64,000 nucleotides of DNA from Albibacterium profundi (GCF_042159835.1 NZ_JBBVGT010000002.1:1178001-1242000), one strand, 5' to 3'; positions 26,768 to 37,107 are shown, counted from the stretch's first letter. Numbers and translations are program-made. The notes: generated by a model not told the origin, from the sequence alone.

Positions 26768-28945
26768 GTGAGCAAAACAATTATTGTATCAAATAGATTA
26801 CCTGTAAAAATCAGTCGAGGTGATTCACGATTGGAGTTTAGTCCAAGTGAGGGTGGGCTTGCAACAGGCTTAGGGTCAATATACAAGGAACAAGGTAATA
26901 TATGGATCGGTTGGCCTGGAATGGTAGTCGAGGAAGATATAAAAGGATTTGTTAGCGAAAAATTAAAAGAGTTAAACCTAGTTCCTGTTTTCTTAACAGA
27001 AGAAGATATTACCGGCTATTACGAGGGTTTTTCCAATGAGGTATTATGGCCCGTATTCCATTACATATCAACCTATGCACGCTTTGACCTAGATAAATGG
27101 GAATCATATAAAAATGTAAACCAAAAGTTCGCTCAGATTATATCGCAGTACATAGAGCCCGGTGATACCGTGTGGGTACATGATTACCAGTTGCTGCTTC
27201 TACCCAACATAATCCGGGAACAATTCCCAGAAGTATCTATAGCTTTTTTTCAGCATATCCCTTTCCCGTCACAAGAGTTATTTCGGATGATTCCATGGAG
27301 GAAAGAATTACTGTCAGGTATTCTAGGCGCTGACCTTGTTGGATTCCATACGTATGACGATGTTCGCCACTTTATTAGTGCAGCTACGCAATTACTAGAC
27401 CTGCATATCGACGGAAGTATTATTAGGATGGATGAGCGGGCCATAGCTGTAGAGCCTTTCCCTATGGGTATAGATAGCCGTAAATTCTCAGAGCTATCCG
27501 AGTCAAACAATGTTAAAGAGATAGAAAACCGTATAAAATCTTCTTATAAAAATCAAAGGATACTACTTTCTATTGACCGACTCGACTATAGCAAGGGAAT
27601 AATACAACGACTAGAGGCCTACCACCAATTCTTAGAAGATAACTCCGAATACCATGAGAAGGTTGTTTTATTTATGATCGTTGTACCTTCCAGGGATAAT
27701 GTTCTTGAGTATCAAAGACTAAAAGACGAAGTGGATCGACTCGTGGGAAATATCAACTCTCAACACGGGAAATACGATTGGACCCCAGTTGCCTATTTTT
27801 ACAATAGTTTCCCTATTGAATACCTTTCCGCTTTATACAATATTGCTGACGTTTGCTTGGTTACTTCAATGCGTGATGGAATGAATTTGGTGTGTAAAGA
27901 ATATATTGCTAGCAGAAATGACAATACAGGAGTTCTCATCTTAAGTGAAATGGCCGGAGCGTCTAAAGAACTAAATGATGCTCTCATAATCAACCCAAAC
28001 AATCTACACGAAGTTAAAGATGCGCTGGTCGAAGCACTTAATATGCCTGAAGAGGAAATGAGGGACCGTATGTCAACCATGCGGGAGCTCATCTTCAAAT
28101 ACAACATTGATCATTGGGTTAAAATCTACATGGCACGACTCTCGGAACTGATCGAAATTAAGACTTCGATGAAAACACGTTTGGTTAAAGAACAACTTCG
28201 AAATGAGATTGCTCAACTTTATAATCAAGCATCAAAACGTCTCATTCTATTGGATTACGATGGAACGTTGGTAGGGTTCAAAAAACAAATTGACTTGGCA
28301 TCACCGGATCGAGATTTACTTGAATTACTAGACAAATTTATAACAGATAAGAAAAATACGACGACAATCATCAGTGGTAGAAAACACCAAACATTAGAAA
28401 AATGGTTCGGAAGCAGAGCCTTGTACCTTGTTGCTGAACACGGGGCATGGACAAAAGATATAAATACAGCATGGAAAAAGAAACAAGGTCTTTCTGATTC
28501 TTGGAAAGAAGAAGTACACCAGCTTATGGATGATTTCTGTGATCGCACCCCAGGCTCCTTCATCGAAGAAAAAAGTTATTCTTTAGTATGGCACTATCGA
28601 AAAGTACAAAAAGGACTCGGACCATTACGAGCTAATAATCTAATGGATAATTTACGGTACATTATTCCTAGCTACGGACTGCAATTATTAAACGGAGATA
28701 AGGTTGTAGAAGTCAAACAATCCGAGGTTAATAAAGGAAAAGCAGCCTTGCAACTGTTGGAAAAAGAAAAATTCGATTTTATTCTCGCGATCGGAGACGA
28801 CTATACGGATGAAGACACCTTTAAAGTATTACCTGATAGTGCAATTACAATTAAGGTGGGAAATCACCTGTCGTCAGCACGTTTTTCCATAAAAAACCAA
28901 TTAGAAGTTCGCGCTTTTCTTAAAAGCTTGGTCACATCTAGTTAG
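26768..28945 (+). CDS. otsAB: Bifunctional trehalose-6-phosphate synthase/phosphatase
   Basis: A fusion of 725 residues. Residues 1-465 are a GT20 synthase (IIVSNRLPVKI, VWVHDYQLLLLP, DRLDYSKGI) that joins UDP-glucose or a similar donor to glucose-6-phosphate. Residues 490-725 are a HAD-type phosphatase (LLDYDGTLVGF with the nucleophile aspartate, GDDYTDEDTF for magnesium) that releases trehalose. Such fusions are common in Bacteroidota. The start is a GTG at 26768, where the family's N-terminal sequence begins; the frame is open upstream but without similarity. Its stop overlaps by 4 bases the stop of the convergent GH15 gene. Confidence 0.93.
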   Translation: MSKTIIVSNRLPVKISRGDSRLEFSPSEGGLATGLGSIYKEQGNIWIGWPGMVVEEDIKGFVSEKLKELNLVPVFLTEEDITGYYEGFSNEVLWPVFHYISTYARFDLDKWESYKNVNQKFAQIISQYIEPGDTVWVHDYQLLLLPNIIREQFPEVSIAFFQHIPFPSQELFRMIPWRKELLSGILGADLVGFHTYDDVRHFISAATQLLDLHIDGSIIRMDERAIAVEPFPMGIDSRKFSELSESNNVKEIENRIKSSYKNQRILLSIDRLDYSKGIIQRLEAYHQFLEDNSEYHEKVVLFMIVVPSRDNVLEYQRLKDEVDRLVGNINSQHGKYDWTPVAYFYNSFPIEYLSALYNIADVCLVTSMRDGMNLVCKEYIASRNDNTGVLILSEMAGASKELNDALIINPNNLHEVKDALVEALNMPEEEMRDRMSTMRELIFKYNIDHWVKIYMARLSELIEIKTSMKTRLVKEQLRNEIAQLYNQASKRLILLDYDGTLVGFKKQIDLASPDRDLLELLDKFITDKKNTTTIISGRKHQTLEKWFGSRALYLVAEHGAWTKDINTAWKKKQGLSDSWKEEVHQLMDDFCDRTPGSFIEEKSYSLVWHYRKVQKGLGPLRANNLMDNLRYIIPSYGLQLLNGDKVVEVKQSEVNKGKAALQLLEKEKFDFILAIGDDYTDEDTFKVLPDSAITIKVGNHLSSARFSIKNQLEVRAFLKSLVTSS

Positions 28946-30741
28946 GTTTGATTCAAAAGGAAGGAAGGTTGATCTAACTTTTGTGAAATACGATATGCTG
29001 CATTCATTAGACCCACATGGCTATAAGCCTGTGGGAAATTGCCCCATTGGCTTCCGTCTTGTTCATCAATATCTTCACTAAATAACATCAAATGATTCCC
29101 GTAACTTAGCAATCGCTCAAACGTTTCTTGGGCTTCATCAATTCGACCTACGCTCGCAAGAGCCTCCACATACCAAAAAGCACAGATCAAAAAAGTTGTT
29201 TTTGGTTTACCAAAATCATCCGCGTGGAGATAACGGTAAAAAAGTCCTTCGGGCGTTTTTAATTCGCTTTCTAAGGCCTTAAGGTGATCTCTTGCACGTT
29301 GGGAATTCGGATCAAGATAATTCATCATAATTAATTGAAGTGTGCTAGCATCTAAGTGGGGACTCCCCACTGCATGCGTATAAACTTTTCGCTCTTCATC
29401 GTAGCAAGCTTCGATATATTTTTTTGCTCGGTCAATCAATCTTTTTGCTCGATCCTGAACTTCCTTATTGCCAATCAGTAACGCAATTTTCAGAGCAGCG
29501 TGACTGCCTGCCCATTGAAACAAATTACTATAGCAATGTTGGTTTGCAAAATTTCTGAACTCCCACAGCCCGGCATCTTCTTCATCAATTGTTCTTTCAA
29601 TTTTATCCAGTAAGAAGGATACCCAGCGACTTGAGTCTGTACGTTCTTTAAAAACGAAACGATAATCGGTATATAATGGCAATACAGACAACATAGCTTG
29701 GCCATACACATCATTTTGAACATGTTCGTAAGCTTGGTTTCCAATTCGTACAGGCTGATTGTTCATATAACCTTTAAGGTGTGGCAAGGTTGTTTCGGTC
29801 AATATTTTAGCACCAGAGATACTATATAGCGGCTGAAATCTACCTTGTTCTTCATATGAAATATTAGCGATATAAGAAGCATACCGTTCCATTTCTTCGA
29901 AATGTCCGATATGGTTTAGTGCTGTTAATATATAAAAACTGTCTCGCAACCAACAGTATCGATAATCCCAATTTCGCCCTCCTCCGTCAAATTCTGGCAA
30001 ACTAGTGGTTCCCGCCGCAATAATAGCACCGGTGTCCTCAAATTGATGAATCTTCAACGCTAGAGACGAACGGATGACTACCTTTTGATAAATCGGAGCT
30101 ATTGTCGAGTGTTTTATCCAGAGACGCCAATAATTAATTGTCTCACGAAGAAAACGCTCTGCCGTACTTACTATTGGTGCTTCGAGAGGCACACCATACG
30201 TAAGAAAAATATAACGTGGTTCTGTTAATACAAATGCTTGTTCTTCCAATAAGTTCGTTACTGGAATATCTGTCGTAAGACGTATCGGTTCTGGCCCACC
30301 ATGGAATTCGATATGATTACTTCCCCGATGCGTTGTGAGTTCCGTTTGCCCATAATTATAAGTGGGACGGCAACTAACTTTTATTTTAGGATTTCCCTCA
30401 ATTGCTTCAATCTTACGAATTAACATTAACGGTTTAAAATAACGATCATATTGTTTAAATCGCGGACAGAAATCCGTTACACGATACGTACCATCGGATG
30501 CAGTTATTTCGGTCCGTAAGACGTTTGTGTTCTCTATATAATACTGGTCAGATTCAAAATCACCATGCTGTGGTTTAATCGAAAACGTGCCCCCACGTTC
30601 TTCATCGAGCATATTTCCAAAAACAAAAGAGCTATCGAACCGGGGCCAACATAACCAGGAAATATCCGTATTCTTATTTACATAGGCTAGAAATGCACAA
30701 TTCCCGATAATTCCACTTTCGTAGGTCTTTCTTTTATTCAT
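28942..30741 (-). CDS. Glycoside hydrolase family 15 protein (glucoamylase/trehalase-like)
   Basis: The 599-residue protein has a GH15 beta-sandwich N-terminus (GNCAFLAYVNKNTDISWLCWPRFDS) and an alpha/alpha barrel (GGGRNWDYRYCWLRDS near residue 258). GSQWGNFPQAYSHVGLMNAAYR near the end is also typical. There is no signal peptide, so it works in the cytoplasm on an alpha-glucoside. Given the convergent trehalose synthase gene, trehalose is a reasonable substrate, but glucoamylase-like action is equally possible from sequence. Confidence 0.87.
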   Translation of the reverse strand: MNKRKTYESGIIGNCAFLAYVNKNTDISWLCWPRFDSSFVFGNMLDEERGGTFSIKPQHGDFESDQYYIENTNVLRTEITASDGTYRVTDFCPRFKQYDRYFKPLMLIRKIEAIEGNPKIKVSCRPTYNYGQTELTTHRGSNHIEFHGGPEPIRLTTDIPVTNLLEEQAFVLTEPRYIFLTYGVPLEAPIVSTAERFLRETINYWRLWIKHSTIAPIYQKVVIRSSLALKIHQFEDTGAIIAAGTTSLPEFDGGGRNWDYRYCWLRDSFYILTALNHIGHFEEMERYASYIANISYEEQGRFQPLYSISGAKILTETTLPHLKGYMNNQPVRIGNQAYEHVQNDVYGQAMLSVLPLYTDYRFVFKERTDSSRWVSFLLDKIERTIDEEDAGLWEFRNFANQHCYSNLFQWAGSHAALKIALLIGNKEVQDRAKRLIDRAKKYIEACYDEERKVYTHAVGSPHLDASTLQLIMMNYLDPNSQRARDHLKALESELKTPEGLFYRYLHADDFGKPKTTFLICAFWYVEALASVGRIDEAQETFERLLSYGNHLMLFSEDIDEQDGSQWGNFPQAYSHVGLMNAAYRISQKLDQPSFLLNQT

Positions 30742-30814
30742 AATGGATTCTATTATAATGAAGTGTTTATATCACTCATTTTCGTCCAAATATCATGCCT
30801 CCAAATGAAATTTG

Positions 30815-30822
30815 TATTTTTG
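30815..30822 (+). promoter_or_regulatory. -7 element candidate for the ABC-F gene
   Basis: TATTTTTG matches TAnnTTTG. It lies 58 bases before the GTG start at 30881 and 13 bases before an ATG at 30836 in the same frame. Confidence 0.42.
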
Positions 30823-30880
30823 TAGAAAATAAATAATGAAGAGTTGTTATAATACGGCTTTTTATTTTAATAATAAAGAT

Positions 30881-32749
30881 GTGAGTATACTTTCAACCGA
30901 GAAATTAGGTCATACATATGGTGATCGCTGGCTATTTCAAGATGTCTCTTTCGGCGTTCGACAAGGCGATCGAGTAGCTCTCGTGGGGGCCAATGGGACT
31001 GGAAAGTCGACGCTCCTAAAAATAATTGCAGGAAAAGAAGAAGCTAAGCAAGGAAAAGTTGTAACCGAGCGCGATTTATCGATTGGATATTTAGACCAAA
31101 ATCCTGATTTTCAATCATTTAGTGATATAAACAGCTTTGTATTCAATGCCGAGAATGAACAGCAAAAACTGATCAGTCAGTATGAACGATTAATCAATAG
31201 CGACACTATTGATGAAAAAAAGCTCACAGATATTACCGATAAATTAAGTGCGTCGAACGCTTGGGAATATGAATATCAAATTAAAACAATTCTCGGCAGG
31301 CTTGGCATTACAGACCTCAACCAAAAAATTGAAAACCTTTCCGGAGGACAACAAAAAAGACTAGCATTGGCTAGGCTTTTAATTAATGAACCTGACGTAT
31401 ATATTTTAGACGAACCAACAAACCATCTCGACATAGAAACTATAGAATGGCTGGAAACTTTGTTGACATCCAATCAAAAAACAATTATTTTCGTAAGTCA
31501 TGACCGTTACTTTCTAAATAATATATGCACGGAAATTCGCGAATTAGAAGATGGTGTAATCTATACCCATCATGGAAAATATGATCAATTTTTACAAAGC
31601 AAAGCCGAACGCGAAACAACGGAAGCTCTCACTCTGCAAAAAAATCGAAACTTATTAAAAAAAGAGTTAGAATGGATGAGACGGCAGCCACAAGCACGTG
31701 GCACTAAATCAAAAGCCAGAATCGAAGCATTCTACGATTTGGAGGACAGCACAAGGAATAAAAAATCACAAGACCCGTTAAAGCTCTCCGTCGAAATATC
31801 GAGACAAGGAGGGAAGATATTAGAGATCGAAAACGTCTACAAATCATTTGGTGGGCGACATATAATTAATGGTTTTAATTATGTGTTTAAAAAAGGGGAT
31901 CGCATAGGCCTCGCTGGAAGAAACGGTACCGGAAAGTCAACTTTTCTAAACTTGATTACAGAAGAACTCCAACCGGATCAAGGTTCTATCAGCGTTGGCA
32001 TGACTACCGTTTTTGGCTATTATCATCAACTAGGCTTACAATTACCGGAGGAAGTTCGAGTGATCGATATCGTAAAAAGAGTTGGAGAATTTATCAAAAT
32101 GGGAAATGGCGAAGAAATCAGTGCTTCTCAACTGCTAACGCGATTTCTTTTTCCACCAGAAAAACAGTATGGGTTCGTAAATAAATTAAGCGGTGGAGAG
32201 AGAAAAAGACTGCAACTCCTTCAAATATTAATGAGGAACCCAAACTTTTTAATTCTCGATGAACCATCGAATGATCTGGATATTAACACACTCAATATAC
32301 TAGAAGAATTTTTAGAATTGTATGAGGGTGTATTATTACTTGTGTCGCACGACCGCTATTTGCTCGACAAGTTAACAGACCAATTATTTATATTTACCGA
32401 GTCACCGGAAATTCAGATCTATAATGGCAACTACTCCGATTTTAAATCGGAGCAGTTACTCCAAGAAAAAAGTGAAAAAACAGAAAAGCGGAAAGCAACG
32501 GAATCGCACCAAGAGAAGGCAGCTATAGGTAGTCAACAAAAAAGAACTTTTAAAGAAAAAAAAGAACTTGAATCTCTTGAGCTTTCAATTCCTGAAATTG
32601 ATTCCGAAATTAAGCGCTTAACAAAAGAAATGAACGAAATTTCAGACCACGAAGCGTTAATGAAGTTAGCTGATGAAATCAAAAATCTTACGGTTCAACT
32701 ATCAGTGAAAGAAGATCGTTGGATCGAACTAATAGATAAAGAAAACTAA
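30881..32749 (+). CDS. ABC-F family ATPase (Uup-like)
   Basis: The 622-residue soluble protein has two ABC ATPase domains. Their Walker A loops are GANGTGKSTLL and GRNGTGKSTFL, the signatures LSGGQQKRLALARLL and LSGGERKRLQLLQIL, and the Walker B/D loops LDEPTNHLDIET and LDEPSNDLDINT. A charged C-terminal coiled coil follows (about 530-622). There is no membrane domain, so it is a translation-associated ABC-F protein, not a transporter. The second domain has PSNDLD instead of PTNHLD. The start is probably the GTG at 30881 (VSILSTEKLGHTYG); an ATG at 30836 is also possible. parS follows directly. Confidence 0.92.
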   Translation: MSILSTEKLGHTYGDRWLFQDVSFGVRQGDRVALVGANGTGKSTLLKIIAGKEEAKQGKVVTERDLSIGYLDQNPDFQSFSDINSFVFNAENEQQKLISQYERLINSDTIDEKKLTDITDKLSASNAWEYEYQIKTILGRLGITDLNQKIENLSGGQQKRLALARLLINEPDVYILDEPTNHLDIETIEWLETLLTSNQKTIIFVSHDRYFLNNICTEIRELEDGVIYTHHGKYDQFLQSKAERETTEALTLQKNRNLLKKELEWMRRQPQARGTKSKARIEAFYDLEDSTRNKKSQDPLKLSVEISRQGGKILEIENVYKSFGGRHIINGFNYVFKKGDRIGLAGRNGTGKSTFLNLITEELQPDQGSISVGMTTVFGYYHQLGLQLPEEVRVIDIVKRVGEFIKMGNGEEISASQLLTRFLFPPEKQYGFVNKLSGGERKRLQLLQILMRNPNFLILDEPSNDLDINTLNILEEFLELYEGVLLLVSHDRYLLDKLTDQLFIFTESPEIQIYNGNYSDFKSEQLLQEKSEKTEKRKATESHQEKAAIGSQQKRTFKEKKELESLELSIPEIDSEIKRLTKEMNEISDHEALMKLADEIKNLTVQLSVKEDRWIELIDKEN

Positions 32750-32765
32750 TGTTCCACGTGAAACA
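32750..32765. other. parS: parS centromere-like site
   Basis: The 16-bp sequence TGTTCCACGTGAAACA matches the ParB-binding consensus TGTTNCACGTGAAACA exactly. It fills the gap between the stop of the ABC-F gene and the start of mnmG. parS sites cluster around bacterial replication origins, where ParB loads and directs chromosome segregation. I saw no second exact copy in the window. Confidence 0.85.
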
Positions 32766-32780
32766 TTACAAATAGTGAGT

Positions 32781-34640
32781 ATGTTTAAAAAATATAATGT
32801 AATCGTAGTAGGAGGAGGACACGCTGGTTGCGAAGCTGCAATTGCGGCATCGAATTTAGGTTCAAGTGTATTACTAGTCACAATGAATATGACTACGATA
32901 GCGCAGATGAGTTGCAACCCTGCAATGGGTGGCGTAGCAAAAGGGCAGATTCTCCGCGAAATTGATGCAATGGGAGGCCTTTCTGGCATGATCGCCGATA
33001 AAACAACGATACAATTTAGAATGCTAAATCGTTCGAAGGGTCCCGCAATGTGGAGTCCCCGTACACAAAACGACAGGATGCGTTTTTCTGAAGAGTGGCG
33101 TTTACAGCTCGAACAACGCCGCAATATCGATTTTTGGCAGGACACCGTAAAAGAAATTCTTGTTAAGAACGGACGCGCCGTCGGTGTAAAAACTTCACTA
33201 GGGATGGAGATCTCTTCCGATGCGGTTATTCTTACCAACGGAACCTTTCTAAATGGACTAATTCATATCGGAGAGAAAAAACTAGGGGGTGGTCGTGCAG
33301 GAGAAAAAGCCGCGACGGGGTTAACTGAGCAATTAGTAGAATTAGGATTTACATCGGGTCGAATGAAAACGGGCACACCGCCACGAGTAGATGGAAGGAC
33401 GCTCAACTACGATTTAATGGAAGAGCAATGGGGTGATGAAAAGCGTGGACGTTTCTCCTTTTCAGATATTGCTCTACCAGAGGAACAACGTTGTTGCTGG
33501 ATTACATACACTAATGATAGTGTTCATCAAACGTTACGAGAGGGATTCGAAAAATCCCCAATGTTCACAGGAAGAATTAAAGGATTGGGTCCAAGGTATT
33601 GCCCATCTATTGAAGACAAAATAAACAGATTTGCAGAAAGAGATAGGCACCAAATATTTGTTGAACCAGAAGGATGGAATACTGTAGAAATTTATGTAAA
33701 CGGATTTTCTACTTCTCTTCCGGAAGATGTCCAATATAGAGCACTTCAAAAAATACCAGGTTTCGAAAACGCTAAAATGTTTCGGCCAGGTTACGCGATT
33801 GAATATGACTTTTTTCCCCCAATGCAACTCGATGCCACATTAGAGACTTTTTTAATCAAAAATCTATTTTTTGCGGGTCAAATCAATGGCACAACTGGGT
33901 ATGAAGAAGCAGCTAGTCAAGGACTCGTTGCCGGTATCAATGCACACCAGCGAATTAACGATCATCATGAATTGATATTAAAAAGATCAGAATCATATAT
34001 AGGTGTATTAATAGACGATCTCGTAACAAAAGGCACAGATGAACCGTATCGCATGTTCACTTCACGAGCCGAACACAGGTTACTACTTCGGCAAGACAAT
34101 GCGGATGAGAGGTTAACCCCAATGGCGTTCCAATTAGGTTTAGTTTCTAACGAACGCTTCGATAAAGTAAATGAAAAAATTAAGAATACTAACCGCATTA
34201 TTTCCTACCTTCAAAAGACATCGATTGATAAGGATAGTATCAATCCGATTTTAGAACGTAAACACAGTAGTCCACTAACGCAGAATATTAAAATGATCAA
34301 CTTGTTAACTAGACCACAGTTGAATATTTACGATCTAGCGGAAGCACATCATTCGTTTAAAGAATTTTTACATCCATTAAACGAAGAAACTATTGAACAA
34401 GCCGAAATTAAAATAAAATACAGTAGTTATTTTGAAAAAGAAGTTGAACTTGTGAATAAAATGAAAAAAATGGAAGACCAGAGTATCAACCCGGATTTTG
34501 ATTATTCGATTCTCAAATCCCTGTCGAAAGAAGCGCGCGAAAAATTGACACGAGTAAAACCACGAACCATTGGACAAGCATCGCGGATTTCGGGCGTGAA
34601 ACCCTCAGATATTAGTGTTTTAATGGTTCATTTATCGTAA
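32781..34640 (+). CDS. mnmG: tRNA uridine-5-carboxymethylaminomethyl(34) synthesis enzyme
   Basis: The 619-residue FAD protein (old name gidA) modifies the wobble uridine of several tRNAs together with MnmE. It has the FAD motif VVGGGHAGCEAA, the loop MSCNPAMGGVAKGQILREID, and GQINGTTGYEEAASQGLVAG near residue 370. The C-terminal helical domain that binds tRNA and MnmE is complete. The ATG at 32781 is preferred to a GTG at 32775. gidA is often near oriC in bacteria, in agreement with the adjacent parS site. Confidence 0.97.
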   Translation: MFKKYNVIVVGGGHAGCEAAIAASNLGSSVLLVTMNMTTIAQMSCNPAMGGVAKGQILREIDAMGGLSGMIADKTTIQFRMLNRSKGPAMWSPRTQNDRMRFSEEWRLQLEQRRNIDFWQDTVKEILVKNGRAVGVKTSLGMEISSDAVILTNGTFLNGLIHIGEKKLGGGRAGEKAATGLTEQLVELGFTSGRMKTGTPPRVDGRTLNYDLMEEQWGDEKRGRFSFSDIALPEEQRCCWITYTNDSVHQTLREGFEKSPMFTGRIKGLGPRYCPSIEDKINRFAERDRHQIFVEPEGWNTVEIYVNGFSTSLPEDVQYRALQKIPGFENAKMFRPGYAIEYDFFPPMQLDATLETFLIKNLFFAGQINGTTGYEEAASQGLVAGINAHQRINDHHELILKRSESYIGVLIDDLVTKGTDEPYRMFTSRAEHRLLLRQDNADERLTPMAFQLGLVSNERFDKVNEKIKNTNRIISYLQKTSIDKDSINPILERKHSSPLTQNIKMINLLTRPQLNIYDLAEAHHSFKEFLHPLNEETIEQAEIKIKYSSYFEKEVELVNKMKKMEDQSINPDFDYSILKSLSKEAREKLTRVKPRTIGQASRISGVKPSDISVLMVHLS

Positions 34641-34771
34641 CTGATTAAAAATCAATACATTACAGAATATAATAAACAACTTATTTTAAAGCGATGTCAT
34701 CGATTATTTTAAAAAATATGACTTGTAGTATTAAAAAACATATAAATCGCTTAAAACGCTTAAAAATAAGT

Positions 34772-36595
34772 ATGCGGGCGTTTACACTCTTTTTACTGAT
34801 ATTAACGGTAGGCTCATCGTTTATCACTGGTTGCGCCAGTATACAACAGCCTACTGGAGGTCCGAAAGACTCTATACCTCCGAATGTCATAAGTGAAACC
34901 CCTAAAAATCTTACACGAAATTTCACAACACGTGAAATAGTAATCGAGTTCGATGAATATATAAAGCTTAATAACCAATTTCAGGAATTTAGTATTTCAC
35001 CAGACTTAGATGAGGCGCCCGAGTATAAAATCAAAAAGAAATCACTTATTATTACCCTTCCAGATACATTGGCTGAAAATACTACCTATTCTATTAACTT
35101 CGGAGAGGGACTGGTCGACTTCAATGAATCAAATCCGCTAGTGAATTATCGATATGTCTTTTCAACCGGAGATGAAATTGATTCCTTATCAATTTCAGGA
35201 ACCGTCATCAACTCCATTTCTCTTGAACCGGAAACTGACATAAATGTACTCCTAATTCCTGTTTCACAAGATTCGATTTTCGGAAAAAGAAAAGCAAATA
35301 TTTTCACCAAAACAGATAGTTCGGGTAATTTCACTTTACAGAATTTAAGTGAAACTGCATATCGTATTTATGCGTTGAAAGAAGAAGCTTCAGATAGAAT
35401 TTATAATAACCCAGGAGAGCTGATAGCATTCCAACAGGACAGCATATACCTTGACCGGAATATCACGGGAATTAAACTTAAAACATTCAAAGAAATACCG
35501 AAAGACTTCCGGGTACTTGATAGAAAGATAGAAAGCAGCGGGAGAATTATGTTCGTATTCAATAAATCGCTAAAGAATCCTTCGTTAACAATATTAGACG
35601 ATAACGAACTAAATACTAATAAAATAGCTAAATTCACACCGACGCGAGACAGTGCTTACATTTGGCTACCAATACTTGAATTCGATTCCGTTAATGTGGA
35701 GATAGCCGACGAAAACATCGCGCTTGATACGATTACCTTAAGACGGAACCAAAACGACGAATATGATCGTTCCATTACGATTACTGATAATTTAAGCAAT
35801 CAACGAGTAGACCAAGTCCGGAATGTTATTTTTACAGGATCAGCACCTATCCAATCGGCAGATCTATCCAAAATTACTCTAATAGAGGATACTACAGCTC
35901 AAACTAACTTCCAATTATCACTCGATAACGAGAATATGAGGAAGGCCTATCTACGATATAGATGGAAACCAAAAAGGACCTATATACTTGAACTACAAGA
36001 GGGTGCATTTATCGGTCGCTTTGGAGAATTATCTAAAGCAGGGCAAAGAAAATTCACATTCGATGATTCGGGTAACTATGGAGATATTGTCTTAGATATT
36101 AAGCTACCCGATTCTAATAATTATATTGTCGAAGTAATAAAAGAAGATAAATCACAGGTTATAAAAGCAGATGTAATCAACCGCTCGCAAAAAATCACAT
36201 ACAAACAATTACCCGGTCAGAACTATACAGTACGCGTAGTTTACGACGAAAACAAAAATAATAAATGGGATACAGGTAATCTCGAAACAAAAACGCAACC
36301 AGAAGAACTATGGTATTGGAATAAAATTATCACAGTCCGACCGAACTGGGAACAGGAAGAAATTGTAACCGTACCTAGTTTGGAAACAACAAAAACTTTA
36401 ATTCCGGAAAACAAACCAGATACTACGAATCAAAGTAAATCAAAGGATGATTCTAATAATCCATTAAATGAACCTTATATAAAATCGGGTACCGTAGTTC
36501 CTGCGACAAATCAAACCAATTCCCAGCAACCAGAAGAAAAAATAATTGAGGGTGTCGAAACACGAACAGAAGAAGAAGAAGTTCAGAAGTATTAA
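34772..36595 (+). CDS. Lipoprotein with Ig-like (SbsA/Big_5) N-terminal domain
   Basis: The product of about 607 residues starts with a hydrophobic signal and a lipobox-like FITGCAS, so it is probably a lipoprotein. The N-terminal domain (IPPNVISETPKNLTRNFTTREIVIEFDEYI) is a Big_5/SbsA Ig-like fold. Later parts are beta-rich, one resembling a carboxypeptidase-regulatory fold (SGTVIN near residue 130). The last 70 residues are Asn/Gln/Glu-rich and low complexity. The function is unknown. An earlier start at 34694 or 34718 would add a basic N-terminal region. Its stop overlaps by 4 bases the stop of the convergent carbonic anhydrase gene. Confidence 0.82.
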   Translation: MRAFTLFLLILTVGSSFITGCASIQQPTGGPKDSIPPNVISETPKNLTRNFTTREIVIEFDEYIKLNNQFQEFSISPDLDEAPEYKIKKKSLIITLPDTLAENTTYSINFGEGLVDFNESNPLVNYRYVFSTGDEIDSLSISGTVINSISLEPETDINVLLIPVSQDSIFGKRKANIFTKTDSSGNFTLQNLSETAYRIYALKEEASDRIYNNPGELIAFQQDSIYLDRNITGIKLKTFKEIPKDFRVLDRKIESSGRIMFVFNKSLKNPSLTILDDNELNTNKIAKFTPTRDSAYIWLPILEFDSVNVEIADENIALDTITLRRNQNDEYDRSITITDNLSNQRVDQVRNVIFTGSAPIQSADLSKITLIEDTTAQTNFQLSLDNENMRKAYLRYRWKPKRTYILELQEGAFIGRFGELSKAGQRKFTFDDSGNYGDIVLDIKLPDSNNYIVEVIKEDKSQVIKADVINRSQKITYKQLPGQNYTVRVVYDENKNNKWDTGNLETKTQPEELWYWNKIITVRPNWEQEEIVTVPSLETTKTLIPENKPDTTNQSKSKDDSNNPLNEPYIKSGTVVPATNQTNSQQPEEKIIEGVETRTEEEEVQKY

Positions 36596-37107
36596 TCTTC
36601 TTTGAACCAAGTTGAGTACATGACATAGTTATGAGGTAGTTTATCAAGCATCTCTCTTTGTTCATTTGTAATTGCTTTTATCTTTTTAGCAGGGATACCG
36701 GCGTATATATAACCTGATTCACATCGAGAATACTCTAATACAACAGCGCCTGCCGCTATGATTACATATTCCTCTATGATGGCATGATCCATAACAATCG
36801 CGCCCATCCCAACTAATACATGATCTTTCAAATCACAGCCGTGTATAAGTGCTTGATGCCCCACCGAAACGTAATTCCCTATTTTTGTTGATGCACCTTT
36901 GTAAGTACAGTGGATAACCGAACCGTCCTGAATATTACAATAATTACCAATCCTAATTGAATTAACGTCACCTCTAACGACCGCATTAAACCAAATAGAA
37001 CAAAACTCTCCAACAACGACGTCTCCAACAACTGTAGCATTATCAGCTATAAAACAAGTTTCCGAAATGCTAGGCCGAAGGCCTCTTACCGAACGTATAA
37101 GTGCCAT
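36592..37107 (-). CDS. Gamma-carbonic anhydrase-like hexapeptide protein
   Basis: The 171-residue protein is a left-handed beta helix with repeated hexapeptides (VVGDVVVGEFCSIWFNAVVRGDV, IGNYVSVGHQALIHGC). The metal histidines of gamma-class carbonic anhydrases appear in VIHC, VGHQALIHGC. This group includes true carbonic anhydrases and CaiE/PaaY-like proteins of other function, so activity is uncertain. It follows nadB with a 7-bp gap and is probably cotranscribed with it. Confidence 0.87.
   Translation of the reverse strand: MALIRSVRGLRPSISETCFIADNATVVGDVVVGEFCSIWFNAVVRGDVNSIRIGNYCNIQDGSVIHCTYKGASTKIGNYVSVGHQALIHGCDLKDHVLVGMGAIVMDHAIIEEYVIIAAGAVVLEYSRCESGYIYAGIPAKKIKAITNEQREMLDKLPHNYVMYSTWFKED

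Noticed and set aside
32729..33238. A 169-residue open frame antisense to mnmG
   Set aside because: It is fully antisense to the conserved FAD domain of mnmG, overlaps parS, and shows no recognisable motif.
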